The notes under the pieces are model-generated. The model saw only the letters and a program-made list of their open reading frames with translations, was not told the DNA's origin and ran no database searches. From Sphingomonas sp. HF-S4 (lineage in GTDB: Bacteria; Pseudomonadota; Alphaproteobacteria; Sphingomonadales; Sphingomonadaceae), in contig NZ_JAWJEJ010000001.1 of NCBI RefSeq assembly GCF_032911445.1, positions 682,001-746,000 of the forward strand: 64,000 nucleotides of DNA. Reading direction: 5' to 3'. Position numbers and translations under genes: made by a program. Of this stretch, positions 15,902 through 24,457 are shown in pieces; within the stretch, counting starts at the first letter, position 1, and each line of letters starts with the position of its first letter.

Positions 15902-17793
15902 CTCCCCGCGCCGACGATCTTGGCGACCTGCGCGGCGGTAACCGGGTGGTATCCGGCGCGCGCCTCCTCGAAGAAGCGTTTGGCGATCGGCTTGCCCCAA
16001 TCGCCCTGCTTGGCAAGTCCTTCATAGACCGGGCGGATCAGCAGCCCGCGGCCGACGCTGGTGACGAAGGCGCGGATCGAGGGGAGCGCGGGATCGTAGC
16101 GATTGGCGATCGCGAGCTCCGCCCAGGCGCTGCGGACATAGGCGTTGCTCGACGCCGACAGGCCGAGCGTCTCGTCGAGTTCCTTGAGGCGGGCGGGGGT
16201 CTGCTGGCGTGGGAGGCCGTTGAGGAAACGCAACCATTGCTGGGTAGCCCAGCCCTGCGGCTTGACCGCCGAGACCGGCCCGCCGGCCTTGACTGCCGCG
16301 AGCTGGGCATCGACCTGTGTCAGCGTCGCCGACGTCACGTGCACGGCATTCTCGGGAAGCCCGGGCTGGTAGGTCCAGCGATCGAGCTGGAGCTTGGCCT
16401 CGAGCGCCTTGTCGCCCTTGATCAGGTTCTTGCGGATGTCCGCCAGGAAGCCCGCGCTGGTCTGCGGCTGGAAGGCGTGGCGATCGAAGTAAGAGCGGAG
16501 ATAGGCGTCGAACGCGGGGCGGCCGACCGCACGCTCGATCGTGCGCAGGAAGGTCGAGCCCTTGAAATAATCGAGCTGGCCCGCGGTCGCGCCGGGATCG
16601 CCGTGGAGCCGCGTGGTCGGCGCGGCCTCGCCGCCGGCTTCCTCGATGTCCTTGACCAGCCCGTCCCAATCGAGATCGGCGTACATTGCCGCGCGCTCGG
16701 CGCCGTACACCGCCTCCATGATGCGGTTCTCGAAGTAGGTGGTGAAGCCCTCGTTGAGCCAGTTGTCCGACCAGGTGGCGTTGGTAACGAGGTTGCCCGA
16801 CCAGCTATGCGCCAGCTCGTGCGCGACGACATCGGTGTTCGACCGGTCGCCGGTGATGATCGTGGGCGTCAGGAAGGTGAGCGTGGGGTTCTCCATCCCC
16901 CCGAACGGGAAGCTCGGCGGCAGGACGAGCATGTCGTAGCGGCCCCAGCGATACGGCCCGTAGAGCGCCTGTGCGGCGTCGATCATCTTCTCGACATCGC
17001 CGACTTCATGCGCGGCGGCATCGAGCTGCCCCGGCTCGGCCCACACGCCCGAGCGCGGGCCGGTCGCCTTGAAGGCGAGGTCGCCGACCGCGAGCGCGAT
17101 CAGATAGGGCGGCACCGGCTTGTCCATGCGGAAGCGAAAGCTGCGCATGCCGTTCGCCGCGGGAACGCCCTTGGCGCCGTCGAGCCGCTCGCCGCTCATC
17201 ACCGCGACCAGATCGGCGGGGACGGTGATCTTGGCGTCCCAGGTCTGGCGGATGCCGGGGCTGTCCTGGGTGGGGATCCAGCTACGGTTATTGATCGGCT
17301 GGCCCTGGCTGAACAGATACGGCTTCTTCTTGCCGGCGGTGAGCGCCGGGGCGAGCCATTGCATCGCGCTGGCGCCGGCGCCGCTGGCATAAGCGATGGT
17401 GATGCGCTTGGCGCCGTTCAGCTGGACGGTCAGTGCCGAGCCGATCTCGGCGTCGCGCTTGCCGATCGCGAAGGGGAGCTTGCGACCACGCTCGTCGGTG
17501 ACCGCTGTGATCGACATCGGCAGGTCATCGATGTCGAGGACGACTTCCTTGGCGCCCTTGGCGGCGAGCACGTCGAGCGTCGCGGTGCCGCGCATCGTCT
17601 GCGCGGCGAAATCTGCGGTGAGGTCGAGGCTGACATGCGTGACGCGCGCGATCTCAGGGCGGGCGTGGGTCCAGACGTCCCTGGCCTCGGGCGTGGTGAG
17701 GATCGGCGCGGGCTTGGTGATCTTCTGGGCATCGGCCGGAGCGGCGAGCGCCATCAGCGAGACGGCGGCGAGAGCGGTGGAAAGAATGCGCAT
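15898..17793 (-). CDS. M1 family zinc aminopeptidase, exported
   Basis: 631 residues with a Sec signal peptide (RILSTALAAVSLMALAAPADAQ). It has the gluzincin site HELAHSWSGN (H325, E326, H329) with the third ligand E348 in NEGFTTYFENRI, and the exopeptidase motif GGMENPTLTF. The overall layout, including a C-terminal helical domain (about residues 440-631), is that of the leukotriene A4 hydrolase/aminopeptidase subgroup. It probably trims N-terminal residues from peptides in the periplasm. The stop overlaps the convergent DUF6894 gene by four bases. Confidence 0.94.
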   Translation of the reverse strand: MRILSTALAAVSLMALAAPADAQKITKPAPILTTPEARDVWTHARPEIARVTHVSLDLTADFAAQTMRGTATLDVLAAKGAKEVVLDIDDLPMSITAVTDERGRKLPFAIGKRDAEIGSALTVQLNGAKRITIAYASGAGASAMQWLAPALTAGKKKPYLFSQGQPINNRSWIPTQDSPGIRQTWDAKITVPADLVAVMSGERLDGAKGVPAANGMRSFRFRMDKPVPPYLIALAVGDLAFKATGPRSGVWAEPGQLDAAAHEVGDVEKMIDAAQALYGPYRWGRYDMLVLPPSFPFGGMENPTLTFLTPTIITGDRSNTDVVAHELAHSWSGNLVTNATWSDNWLNEGFTTYFENRIMEAVYGAERAAMYADLDWDGLVKDIEEAGGEAAPTTRLHGDPGATAGQLDYFKGSTFLRTIERAVGRPAFDAYLRSYFDRHAFQPQTSAGFLADIRKNLIKGDKALEAKLQLDRWTYQPGLPENAVHVTSATLTQVDAQLAAVKAGGPVSAVKPQGWATQQWLRFLNGLPRQQTPARLKELDETLGLSASSNAYVRSAWAELAIANRYDPALPSIRAFVTSVGRGLLIRPVYEGLAKQGDWGKPIAKRFFEEARAGYHPVTAAQVAKIVGAGS

Positions 17794-17892
17794 GCAGCGC
17801 TGCTATGCCGATCGCGGCTGAACGGCAACTGAGTCGAGGCTCCGGGCGGCATGTGGTTTGTTTCCTCCCCCGTTGCGCGAGGGAGGAGATTT

Positions 17893-18984
17893 TTAGCGCG
17901 GCTGTTCGTCGAGGAAGGCTTCGACGTCGTTCAGGTCCACGGTCTTGTCGAGGAAGGTCTGGCCGATGCCCCGCGCGAGCAGGAAGGGCAGGGTGCCCGC
18001 CGCCATCTTCTTGTCGTGGAGCATATGCTCGACCAGCCGCGCCCCGCTGGCGGTAATCCCCGCCGCGGTGAGCCCGTCGGGCAGGCCGACCGCGCGGAGG
18101 TGCGCGGCGACGCGGTCGGCATCCTGTGCGGAGCAGAGGCCGCGGCGCGCCGAATAGGCGAAGGCCAGTGCCATGCCCGCAGCGACGCCTTCGCCGTGAA
18201 GGAGTTTGTCAGAGAAGCCGGTCTCGGCCTCTAGCGCGTGGCCGAAGGTGTGGCCGAGGTTGAGCAGCGCGCGCTTGCCGGTGGTTTCGCGCTCGTCCTC
18301 GCCAACGATGCGCGCCTTGGCGGCGACCGAATGGGCGATGGCGTATTCGCGTGCCTGGGTGTCGCCGGCGAGCAACGCGGCGGCATTGGCTTCGCACCAT
18401 TCGAAGAACGCGAAATCGTCGATCAGCCCGTATTTCACTACCTCGGCATAGCCGGCACGGAGCTGGCGCGCGGGAAGGGTGTCGAGCACCTGCGGGTCGA
18501 TCAGGACGATGCTCGGCTGGTGGAATGCGCCGACCAGGTTCTTGCCAGCGCGGCTGTTGATCGCGGTCTTGCCGCCGACCGAGCTGTCGACCTGTGCGAG
18601 CAGCGTGGTGGGGATCTGCACGAAGTTGCAACCGCGCTTGAGGATCGAGGCGGCGAAGCCGACCAGGTCGCCGATCACGCCCCCGCCCAAGGCGATGACA
18701 TGATCGCTGCGCTCGACGCCGAGTTCGAGCAGCCGATCGGTGAGCGATTCGAGCTGCGCCCAGCTCTTGGTCGATTCGCCCGGTGGAAGGACGATCGCCT
18801 CGCTGGGACCACCCAGGCTCGCCTGGAGCGTGGCGAGGTGCGCGCCGACATTTTCGTCGGTGATGACGACGAAGCGACGGCCCTTGTCGAAGCGCGCGAG
18901 CGCCTCGCCGGCGCGGGCGAGCAACCCGGCTTCGATGCGGACGTCGTAGCTGCGGTCGCCCAGAGCGACGGGAACGGTGTTCAA
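17893..18984 (-). CDS. aroB: 3-dehydroquinate synthase
   Basis: 363 residues, the normal size. It converts DAHP to 3-dehydroquinate in the shikimate pathway using NAD and a divalent metal. Visible motifs are LPPGESTKSW, GGGVIGDLVGFAASILKRGCNFVQIPTTLLAQVDSSVGGKTAIN, the metal-binding NLGHTFGHALE and the C-terminal LLHGEGVAAGMALA. The start overlaps the aroK stop (ATGA), so the two are translationally coupled as in many bacteria. Confidence 0.96.
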   Translation of the reverse strand: MNTVPVALGDRSYDVRIEAGLLARAGEALARFDKGRRFVVITDENVGAHLATLQASLGGPSEAIVLPPGESTKSWAQLESLTDRLLELGVERSDHVIALGGGVIGDLVGFAASILKRGCNFVQIPTTLLAQVDSSVGGKTAINSRAGKNLVGAFHQPSIVLIDPQVLDTLPARQLRAGYAEVVKYGLIDDFAFFEWCEANAAALLAGDTQAREYAIAHSVAAKARIVGEDERETTGKRALLNLGHTFGHALEAETGFSDKLLHGEGVAAGMALAFAYSARRGLCSAQDADRVAAHLRAVGLPDGLTAAGITASGARLVEHMLHDKKMAAGTLPFLLARGIGQTFLDKTVDLNDVEAFLDEQPR

Positions 18985-19520
18985 GTGCGGATCGCCTTCA
19001 GGATTTCGTCGACGGTGAAGTCGTGCGGAGCCGCGACGCTCTGCACGCGGATCGGCGCGAGCGCATAGAAAGGATTTCTTACCGCCGCCAATTCGGTGAG
19101 GATTTCCTCGGGATCGCGGCCGCGCAGCAAGGGGCGCGTGTCGCGGCGGCGGACGCGATCGGCGAGGACGGCGGGTTCGGCATCGAGCCAGATCGCGATC
19201 GACTGATCGAGGATGAGGTGGCGGGTCTCTTCCTGGAGGAAGGCGCCGCCGCCGGTGGCGATCACCTTGGGCGTGCCGTCGACCAGCCGGGCGATCACCC
19301 GGCGCTCGCCGTCGCGGAAATAGGGTTCGCCGAATTTCTCGAAGATGTCGGAGATGCTCATCCCCGCCGCCGCCTCGATCTCGTGGTCGGCATCGACGAA
19401 GGGCAGGCGGAGCCGCTGGGCGAGTCGACGGCCGACCGTGGTCTTGCCGGCGCCCATCAGCCCGACGAGCACGATCGGCTTGCCCTTCCAGGGCCAGTCT
19501 TGGGCATGCGCTTGCAACAT
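18981..19520 (-). CDS. aroK: Shikimate kinase
   Basis: 179 residues. It phosphorylates shikimate at O3. The P-loop is GLMGAGKTTVGRRLA (residues 20-34), the shikimate site is DADHEIEAAAGMSI, and GGGAFLQEE and the lid RRRDTRPLL follow. It is upstream of aroB with a 4-bp overlap. The 5' side faces the small membrane protein gene at 19595, leaving a 74-bp divergent promoter region. Confidence 0.95.
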   Translation of the reverse strand: MLQAHAQDWPWKGKPIVLVGLMGAGKTTVGRRLAQRLRLPFVDADHEIEAAAGMSISDIFEKFGEPYFRDGERRVIARLVDGTPKVIATGGGAFLQEETRHLILDQSIAIWLDAEPAVLADRVRRRDTRPLLRGRDPEEILTELAAVRNPFYALAPIRVQSVAAPHDFTVDEILKAIRT

Positions 19521-19594
19521 CGTCGGGGGGCTATACAGCGGGGGAGGGTCTCGGGCAAAAGGCCCGCGCGTTTCTCTTGTTTACGGACCGTTCC

Positions 19595-19732
19595 ATGTCC
19601 CGCTTTATCGTCGTGATCCTCGTCATCCTCCTCGTGCTGATCGGGGGAATCGTCTTCCTTTCGACCCGCAGCACCGAGCAGGAACCGGTGCGCATGGAAA
19701 AGGCGGTCTCGCTTGATAACCTCACGAACTAA
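19595..19732 (+). CDS. Small single-pass membrane protein
   Basis: 45 residues (MSRFIVVILVILLVLIGG ...): one N-terminal hydrophobic helix (residues 4-23), then a short polar tail ending DNLTN. No known domain. It starts 74 bp from the divergent aroK start and its last 20 bases overlap the TTG start of the next gene, which supports its being a real translated, coupled gene. Function unknown. Confidence 0.65.
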   Translation: MSRFIVVILVILLVLIGGIVFLSTRSTEQEPVRMEKAVSLDNLTN

Positions 19733-21509
19733 GCGTTCGCGGATCGGGTTTGCGGCGCTGCTGCTGGCAGGCGTGGGGATGCCCGCGCTGGGTCAGGACA
19801 CGCCCGAATCGCTGCTGCCGCCGGGGTTTGACGATCCCGCGCCGGCACCGGCTCCCGCGCCCCGTCCAACCGCTGCGCCGGCGCCTTCGCCGACGCTAAC
19901 CGCGGCGCCGCTGTCCGCGCCCGAGGGCGTGACGCTTCCGGCCGACGAGGCGCTGGGCAATTTCGCCGAGCAGGCCGAGGCGCAGGCCGCGCAGATCGAC
20001 CTGTCGAAATACGAGCTGCCCGAATTCGCGCGGCATTCGCTGGCCATGGTCGGCGTTCGCGCCGCGGGCAATGCCGAGTTCGCCGCCGATTCGTTCGGTG
20101 CGACCGACGGGCGCTATCTCCAGATACTGATGCGGCGGATGAAGGCGCCGGTGGCGTCACGCTGGGTGTCGATCGTGCTGCGCCGCGCGCTGATGTCGCC
20201 GCTCGACACGCCGGCCGGGATCGACGGTGCCGATTTCGCCGCCGACCGCGCCTGGACGCTGCTGCGGATGGGCGAGGCCAATGCCGCGCGGGCGGTAATC
20301 AACGACGTCGATGCCGATAATTACACGACCTGGCTCTATCAGGTGGCGATGCAGACCGCGCTCGCGACCGGCGATCCGGCGGCGCTGTGCCCGCTCGCCG
20401 ATCGGGGTGCCGCGACGATTCAGCAGCGCGGCTGGGCCTTCGCCCGCGCGATGTGCGCGGGGCTCGCCGGCAAGCCCAACGAGGCGGGGCAGCTCTTTGA
20501 TCGCGCGCGTTCTGGTTCGAGCCCGTCGGACATCGACAACCTGCTCGCCGAAAAGGTGCTCGGCACCGGCGCGCAAGGCCGCCGCGCGGTGACGATCGAG
20601 TGGAATCCCGTGGGCCAGCTCACCGCATGGCGCTGGGGGCTGGCGACCGCGACCGGTGTCGAAGTGCCCGCCGATCTCTACCAGACCGCCGGGCCGCAGG
20701 TCCGCTACTGGCAGGCGCTGTCGCCCAATATCGATCCGGCGGCGCGCGCACCCGCGGCCGAGCTTGCCGCGACGGCGGGGGTATTCTCCACCGCCGGACT
20801 GGTCGACCTCTATTCGGAGATCGAGACCGCGGGTGGCGGCGGGCCGGGCGAGACCGTCGCACGCGACTTGCGCACGGCCTATAGCGACGGCGATGTCGGT
20901 AACCGGCTGAAAGCGATCCGCACGCTGTGGGACGCCGCGGACACGCCGCGCACGCGCTATGCCCGGATGATCCTCACCGCGCGCGCGGCTTCGTGGATCC
21001 CGGCGAGCGACAAGGTCGAGGAGGCGAGCCGGCTGATCGCGTCGATGCTCGCTTCGGGATATGATTCGGCCGCGCTCGAATGGAAGCCGGTGGTGCCGCG
21101 CGGGAGCGAGGGGTGGGCGCTGCTCGCGCTCGCCGATCCGGGCAACGGCCTAATTTCTTCGAGCGACGTGAGCGGCTTTGCCGAGGGCGGATCGCGGCGG
21201 AAGGCGCAGATGCTGCTCGCCGGGCTCGCGGGGCTGGGCCGGCTGAACGCAGGCGAGGCGCAGAGCGCGGCAGCGTCGCTCGACGTCCAGATCGGCGGGG
21301 TCAATAGCTGGACCCAGGCGATCGACGATGCCGGCCAGCGCGGCGACGCGGCTACGGTGGCGCTGCTCGCCGGCGTCGGCATGCAGTCGGTCAGCTGGGA
21401 CGCAGTCTCGCCCGAGGCGCTGTTCCACATCGTCGCGGCGATGCGCGCGGCGGGGATGGTCAATTATGCGCGGATGGTCGCCGTCGAGGCGGTGACGCGG
21501 TCGGCTTGA
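19713..21509 (+). CDS. Exported protein of unknown function, upstream of xerD
   Basis: 598 residues. The predicted start is TTG at 19713, giving a signal peptide (SRIGFAALLLAGVGMPALGQ), then a Pro/Ala-rich linker (residues 45-70, PAPAPAPRPTAAPAPSP) and an alpha-helical, repeat-like body rich in Ala and Leu with no catalytic motif that I recognise. It may be a periplasmic helical-repeat scaffold. It overlaps the small membrane protein gene upstream and the xerD TTG start downstream, so the three form one coupled unit. No later in-frame ATG keeps the signal peptide. Confidence 0.7.
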   Translation: MITSRTKRSRIGFAALLLAGVGMPALGQDTPESLLPPGFDDPAPAPAPAPRPTAAPAPSPTLTAAPLSAPEGVTLPADEALGNFAEQAEAQAAQIDLSKYELPEFARHSLAMVGVRAAGNAEFAADSFGATDGRYLQILMRRMKAPVASRWVSIVLRRALMSPLDTPAGIDGADFAADRAWTLLRMGEANAARAVINDVDADNYTTWLYQVAMQTALATGDPAALCPLADRGAATIQQRGWAFARAMCAGLAGKPNEAGQLFDRARSGSSPSDIDNLLAEKVLGTGAQGRRAVTIEWNPVGQLTAWRWGLATATGVEVPADLYQTAGPQVRYWQALSPNIDPAARAPAAELAATAGVFSTAGLVDLYSEIETAGGGGPGETVARDLRTAYSDGDVGNRLKAIRTLWDAADTPRTRYARMILTARAASWIPASDKVEEASRLIASMLASGYDSAALEWKPVVPRGSEGWALLALADPGNGLISSSDVSGFAEGGSRRKAQMLLAGLAGLGRLNAGEAQSAAASLDVQIGGVNSWTQAIDDAGQRGDAATVALLAGVGMQSVSWDAVSPEALFHIVAAMRAAGMVNYARMVAVEAVTRSA

Positions 21510-22441
21510 CGGGGAATGACGACCGCGCGCTGATCGAGCGCTTTCTCGAGATGATGCGGGCGGAAGCGGGCGCGGCGGGCAATACCATTGCGGCCTATGG
21601 CACCGATTTGCGGCTCGCCTCCGAACTGCTCGAAGGGCGGCTTCGCGAGGCCGGGCCAGCGGAGATCGAGACGCTCGCCGGCGAGTGGCAGGCACTCGCG
21701 CGATCCACCGTGGCGCGCAAGGCGGCGGCGCTGCGGCGCTTCTTCGCCTTCCTCGCCGACGAAGGGTTCCGCGCCGACGATCCCAGCGCCGCGCTGCCGC
21801 GGCCCGGGACGGCGCGTGGGCTTCCGAAAGTGCTGAGCACCGGCGATGTCGATGCGATGTTCGCGGTGATCGCCGCGCGGCAGGCGCGGGTGCCGGCAGA
21901 TCCGCTCGATCTGCGGCTCGCCGCGCTGATCGAGCTGCTCTACGGGTCGGGGCTGCGCGCGACCGAGCTGGTGTCGCTGCCGCGCAACGCAGTGGCGCCC
22001 GACCGGCCCTATCTGATCCTCAAGGGCAAGGGTGGGCGCGAGCGACTGGTGCCGATCTCCGACCGCGCGCGGGCTGCGGTGGCGGCGTGGCGCGCGCATG
22101 TCGCGGCGGGGCGGCCCTGGCTGTTCCCTTCCGGCAAGGGACACCTTTCTCGAATGCGGCTCTACCAGCTCGTCCGCGCGTTGGCGGGCGAAGCGGGAAT
22201 CCCGCCCGATCGCGTAAGCCCCCACGTCCTGCGTCACGCCTTCGCGACGCACCTGCTCGAAGGCGGCGCCGACCTGCGCGCGCTCCAGGCGATGCTCGGC
22301 CATGCCGATATCGCCACGACCGAGATCTACACTCATGTCGACAGCAAGCGGCTGGTCGATCTGGTCAACGAACGACATCCGCTGGGCGAGGCGCTGGCCG
22401 CAGTCGCGCCACGCGTTGACGCAAAGCCCGACGCGTCCTAA
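21506..22441 (+). CDS. xerD: Tyrosine recombinase XerD
   Basis: 311 residues. It resolves chromosome dimers at dif with XerC and FtsK. The full catalytic set is present: R151 (GLRATEL), K175 (KGKGGRER), H240 and R243 (HVLRHAF), H266 (LGHADIATT) and nucleophile Y275 (TEIYTHV). The N-terminal SAM-like core-binding domain spans residues 7-90. The start is TTG overlapping the preceding stop (TTGA). The housekeeping context (aroK, accA) argues for XerD rather than a phage integrase. Confidence 0.93.
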   Translation: MTGNDDRALIERFLEMMRAEAGAAGNTIAAYGTDLRLASELLEGRLREAGPAEIETLAGEWQALARSTVARKAAALRRFFAFLADEGFRADDPSAALPRPGTARGLPKVLSTGDVDAMFAVIAARQARVPADPLDLRLAALIELLYGSGLRATELVSLPRNAVAPDRPYLILKGKGGRERLVPISDRARAAVAAWRAHVAAGRPWLFPSGKGHLSRMRLYQLVRALAGEAGIPPDRVSPHVLRHAFATHLLEGGADLRALQAMLGHADIATTEIYTHVDSKRLVDLVNERHPLGEALAAVAPRVDAKPDAS

Positions 22442-22450
22442 CCGCCCCCG

Positions 22451-23398
22451 ATGGCAACTTTCCTCGACTTCGAGAAACCGATCGCCGAGCTCCAGAGCCG
22501 GATCGACGAACTGCGCCGCACCGCCGAGGGCGGATCGGTAGACATCGACGCGGAGATCGCGCCGCTCCAGGCCAAGGCCGAAAAGCTGCTGGTCGACACC
22601 TATGCCAAGCTGACGCCGTGGCAGAAAACCCAGGTCGCGCGGCATCCCGAGCGCCCGCACTTCAAGCATTATGTCGCCGGGCTGATCGAGGACTTCATGC
22701 CGCTGGGCGGCGACCGCGCCTTTGCCGACGACAATGCGATCATCGGTGGGCTGGGACGCTTCCGCGGCCGCCGGGTGATGGTGATCGGTCATGAGAAGGG
22801 CGACGATACCGCCAGCCGGCTCAAGCACAATTTCGGCATGGGCAAGCCCGAGGGCTACCGCAAGGCGATTCGGCTGATGCAACTCGCCGACAAGTTCAAG
22901 CTGCCGGTGCTGACGCTGGTCGACACCTCCGGCGCGTTCCCCGGCGTCCAGGCCGAGGAGCGCGGCCAGGCCGAGGCGATCGCGCGTTCGACCGAGCAAT
23001 GCCTCAACCTCGGCGTGCCGCTGATCGCGACGATCCTCGGCGAAGGCGGCTCGGGCGGCGCAGTGGCGCTCGCGGCGGGCAACCAAGTGTTGATGATGGA
23101 GCATGCGGTCTATTCGGTGATCTCGCCCGAAGGCTGCGCCTCGATCCTGTGGCGCACCGCGGACAAGGCGGCCGACGCTGCCGAGGCGATGAAGGTCACC
23201 GCACAGCATCTCAAGGAATTGAAGGTGATCGACGGGATCATCGTCGAGCCGACCGGCGGCGCGCATCGCGATCCCGGCGCCGCGATCCAGGCCCTTGGCG
23301 ACGCGGTGGAAGCGGCGCTAGACGATCTCGACGGCGTCTCGTCCGAGGGGCTGCGCCAGGCACGTCGCGCCAAGTTCCTGGCGATGGGCCGGATCTGA
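22451..23398 (+). CDS. accA: Acetyl-CoA carboxylase carboxyltransferase subunit alpha
   Basis: 315 residues, normal size. It forms the carboxyltransferase with AccD that makes malonyl-CoA for fatty acid synthesis. Conserved blocks: FLDFEKPIAELQSRIDEL, ARHPERPHFKHYV, FGMGKPEGYRKAIRLMQLADKF, the oxyanion-type GEGGSGGAVALA and VISPEGCASILW. It starts 9 bp after xerD. Downstream lies a terminator-like hairpin shared with the convergent Flp pilin gene. Confidence 0.96.
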   Translation: MATFLDFEKPIAELQSRIDELRRTAEGGSVDIDAEIAPLQAKAEKLLVDTYAKLTPWQKTQVARHPERPHFKHYVAGLIEDFMPLGGDRAFADDNAIIGGLGRFRGRRVMVIGHEKGDDTASRLKHNFGMGKPEGYRKAIRLMQLADKFKLPVLTLVDTSGAFPGVQAEERGQAEAIARSTEQCLNLGVPLIATILGEGGSGGAVALAAGNQVLMMEHAVYSVISPEGCASILWRTADKAADAAEAMKVTAQHLKELKVIDGIIVEPTGGAHRDPGAAIQALGDAVEAALDDLDGVSSEGLRQARRAKFLAMGRI

Positions 23399-23447
23399 AT
23401 CCAAACTTCTCCTTTCTTTCAGGGAGAGGAGCAGGACCAGGCAGACG

Positions 23448-23482
23448 AAAAAGGGCGGCGGAACCGAAGTTCCACCGCCCTT
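23448..23482 (-). terminator. Rho-independent terminator of Flp pilin gene
   Basis: A 14-bp stem (23451-23464 with 23469-23482, one mismatch) is closed on the minus strand by a UUCG tetraloop in C(UUCG)G context and followed there by five T residues. On the plus strand the same hairpin could also stop accA transcripts. Confidence 0.85.
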
Positions 23483-23505
23483 CTTTCAAACGTCGGTCGT
23501 AAGAA

Positions 23506-23670
23506 TTACGACTTCATGTTCGACGAAACGTTCGTAAAGGTCTTGTTGAGCTGGTTGCCCAGACCCTGCATCGCGGCGATGGCGGCGACGGCGATGAGAG
23601 CGGCGATCAGGCCGTACTCGATCGCGGTGGCGCCCTTGGAATTCTTAACGAAGTTGCGAATCTTCTGCAT
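23506..23670 (-). CDS. Flp/Fap-type IVb pilin
   Basis: 54 residues from the ATG at 23670 (GGAGA 8 bases upstream); an 11-residue extension to 23703 is possible but not typical. The prepilin site and helix are classic: KGATAIEYGLIAALIAVAAIAAM, with the Gly/Ala cleavage point, Glu5-Tyr6 and a hydrophobic assembly helix. It would be the structural subunit of tad-type pili used for surface attachment. No tad, cpa or prepilin peptidase genes are nearby. Confidence 0.9.
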   Translation of the reverse strand: MQKIRNFVKNSKGATAIEYGLIAALIAVAAIAAMQGLGNQLNKTFTNVSSNMKS

Positions 23671-23802
23671 AACCGGTCTCCAACGTTCTAGAACTTGCTT
23701 CATTCACCCGGCCGTTCCGGAGAACCGGTTCGGCATCAACTATCCTAAGGAAGGGAAGTAAAGAAACGGCTAAGTCACTGTGTTACCAGCCGTTAACCAT
23801 GT

Positions 23803-23985
23803 TCAGCTCGCGGTCTGCACCTTGTTGCTGACATTATTCCACATGTCGGTCGTGACGGTGCCCACCGAAACGAGCGCGCCCATGATGGCGAGCACGATCA
23901 GTGCGCAGATCAGCCCATATTCGATAACCGTTGCCGCCTTGGTATCGCGGATCAGGCGGTAGAACGACTTCGTCAGGGCTCGCAT
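23803..23985 (-). CDS. Second Flp/Fap-type IVb pilin, divergent copy
   Basis: 60 residues from ATG at 23985 with GGAGAAG upstream. Core KAATVIEYGLICALIVLAIMGALVSVG shows the Flp cleavage and assembly region, but Ala replaces the usual Gly before the cleavage site and a Cys lies in the helix. It is 132 bp upstream of the first pilin on the same strand; the copies differ strongly, so this is an old duplication or two functionally different pilins. Confidence 0.85.
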   Translation of the reverse strand: MRALTKSFYRLIRDTKAATVIEYGLICALIVLAIMGALVSVGTVTTDMWNNVSNKVQTAS

Positions 23986-24040
23986 AACGCCCGCTTCTCC
24001 CCCAGAGGAGATTTGCAGATAGCGAAAGAGCCTTAACGAA

Positions 24041-24457
24041 ATGTCGATCCCGAGTTCCGGGCTTTTGCTGGTCGTAGCCGCCGCACTGGTCGGTCCGGAC
24101 GGGCGCGTGCTCGTCCAGCAGCGCCCGCCGGGCAAGCCGATGGCCGGGCTGTGGGAGTTTCCCGGCGGCAAGGTCGAGCCCGGCGAAGTGCCCGAGGCGG
24201 CGCTGGCGCGCGAGCTTTCGGAGGAACTAGGCGTCACCGTGGCGCCCGACGCGCTCGCGCCGATCGCCTTTGCCAGCGAAGGGCTGGGCGGCCGGCACCT
24301 GCTGCTGCTCCTCTACGTCGCGCGGGACTGGGAAGGCGAGGCCGAGGCGCATCATGCCAGCGCGCTGCAATGGGTGCGCCCGGCCGAGATGCGCACGCTG
24401 GCGATGCCCCCGGCCGACGTGCCGCTGATCGACGCGCTGGAGCGGCTGCTGACTTAG
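24041..24457 (+). CDS. mutT: MutT-type Nudix hydrolase (8-oxo-dGTP diphosphatase)
   Basis: 138 residues. It removes oxidised nucleoside triphosphates. The Nudix box is complete: GGKVEPGEVPEAALARELSEELGV (written here as GKVEPGE, then seven residues, then RELSEELGV). The N-terminus LLLVVAAALVGPDGRVLVQQRPPGKPMAGLWEFPGG matches MutT, with substrate-binding LWEFPGG. The stop overlaps the convergent methyltransferase stop by four bases. Confidence 0.9.
   Translation: MSIPSSGLLLVVAAALVGPDGRVLVQQRPPGKPMAGLWEFPGGKVEPGEVPEAALARELSEELGVTVAPDALAPIAFASEGLGGRHLLLLLYVARDWEGEAEAHHASALQWVRPAEMRTLAMPPADVPLIDALERLLT

Noticed and set aside
15790..17832. 680-codon plus-strand frame opposite the M1 peptidase
   Set aside because: Antisense shadow; the minus strand has the zinc-peptidase motifs and a signal peptide.
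17863..17887. TCCTCCC/GGGAGGA hairpin followed by ATTTTT on the plus strand, considered as a terminator
   Set aside because: Its T-run is on the plus strand, but the genes on both sides are read on the minus strand, so there is no transcript for it to end. It may be a degenerate piece of the CCCTCCCT repeat family.
21506..22441. Tyrosine recombinase considered as a phage or island integrase
   Set aside because: Length, motif spacing and location between housekeeping genes, without att-like repeats or cargo genes, fit chromosomal XerD.
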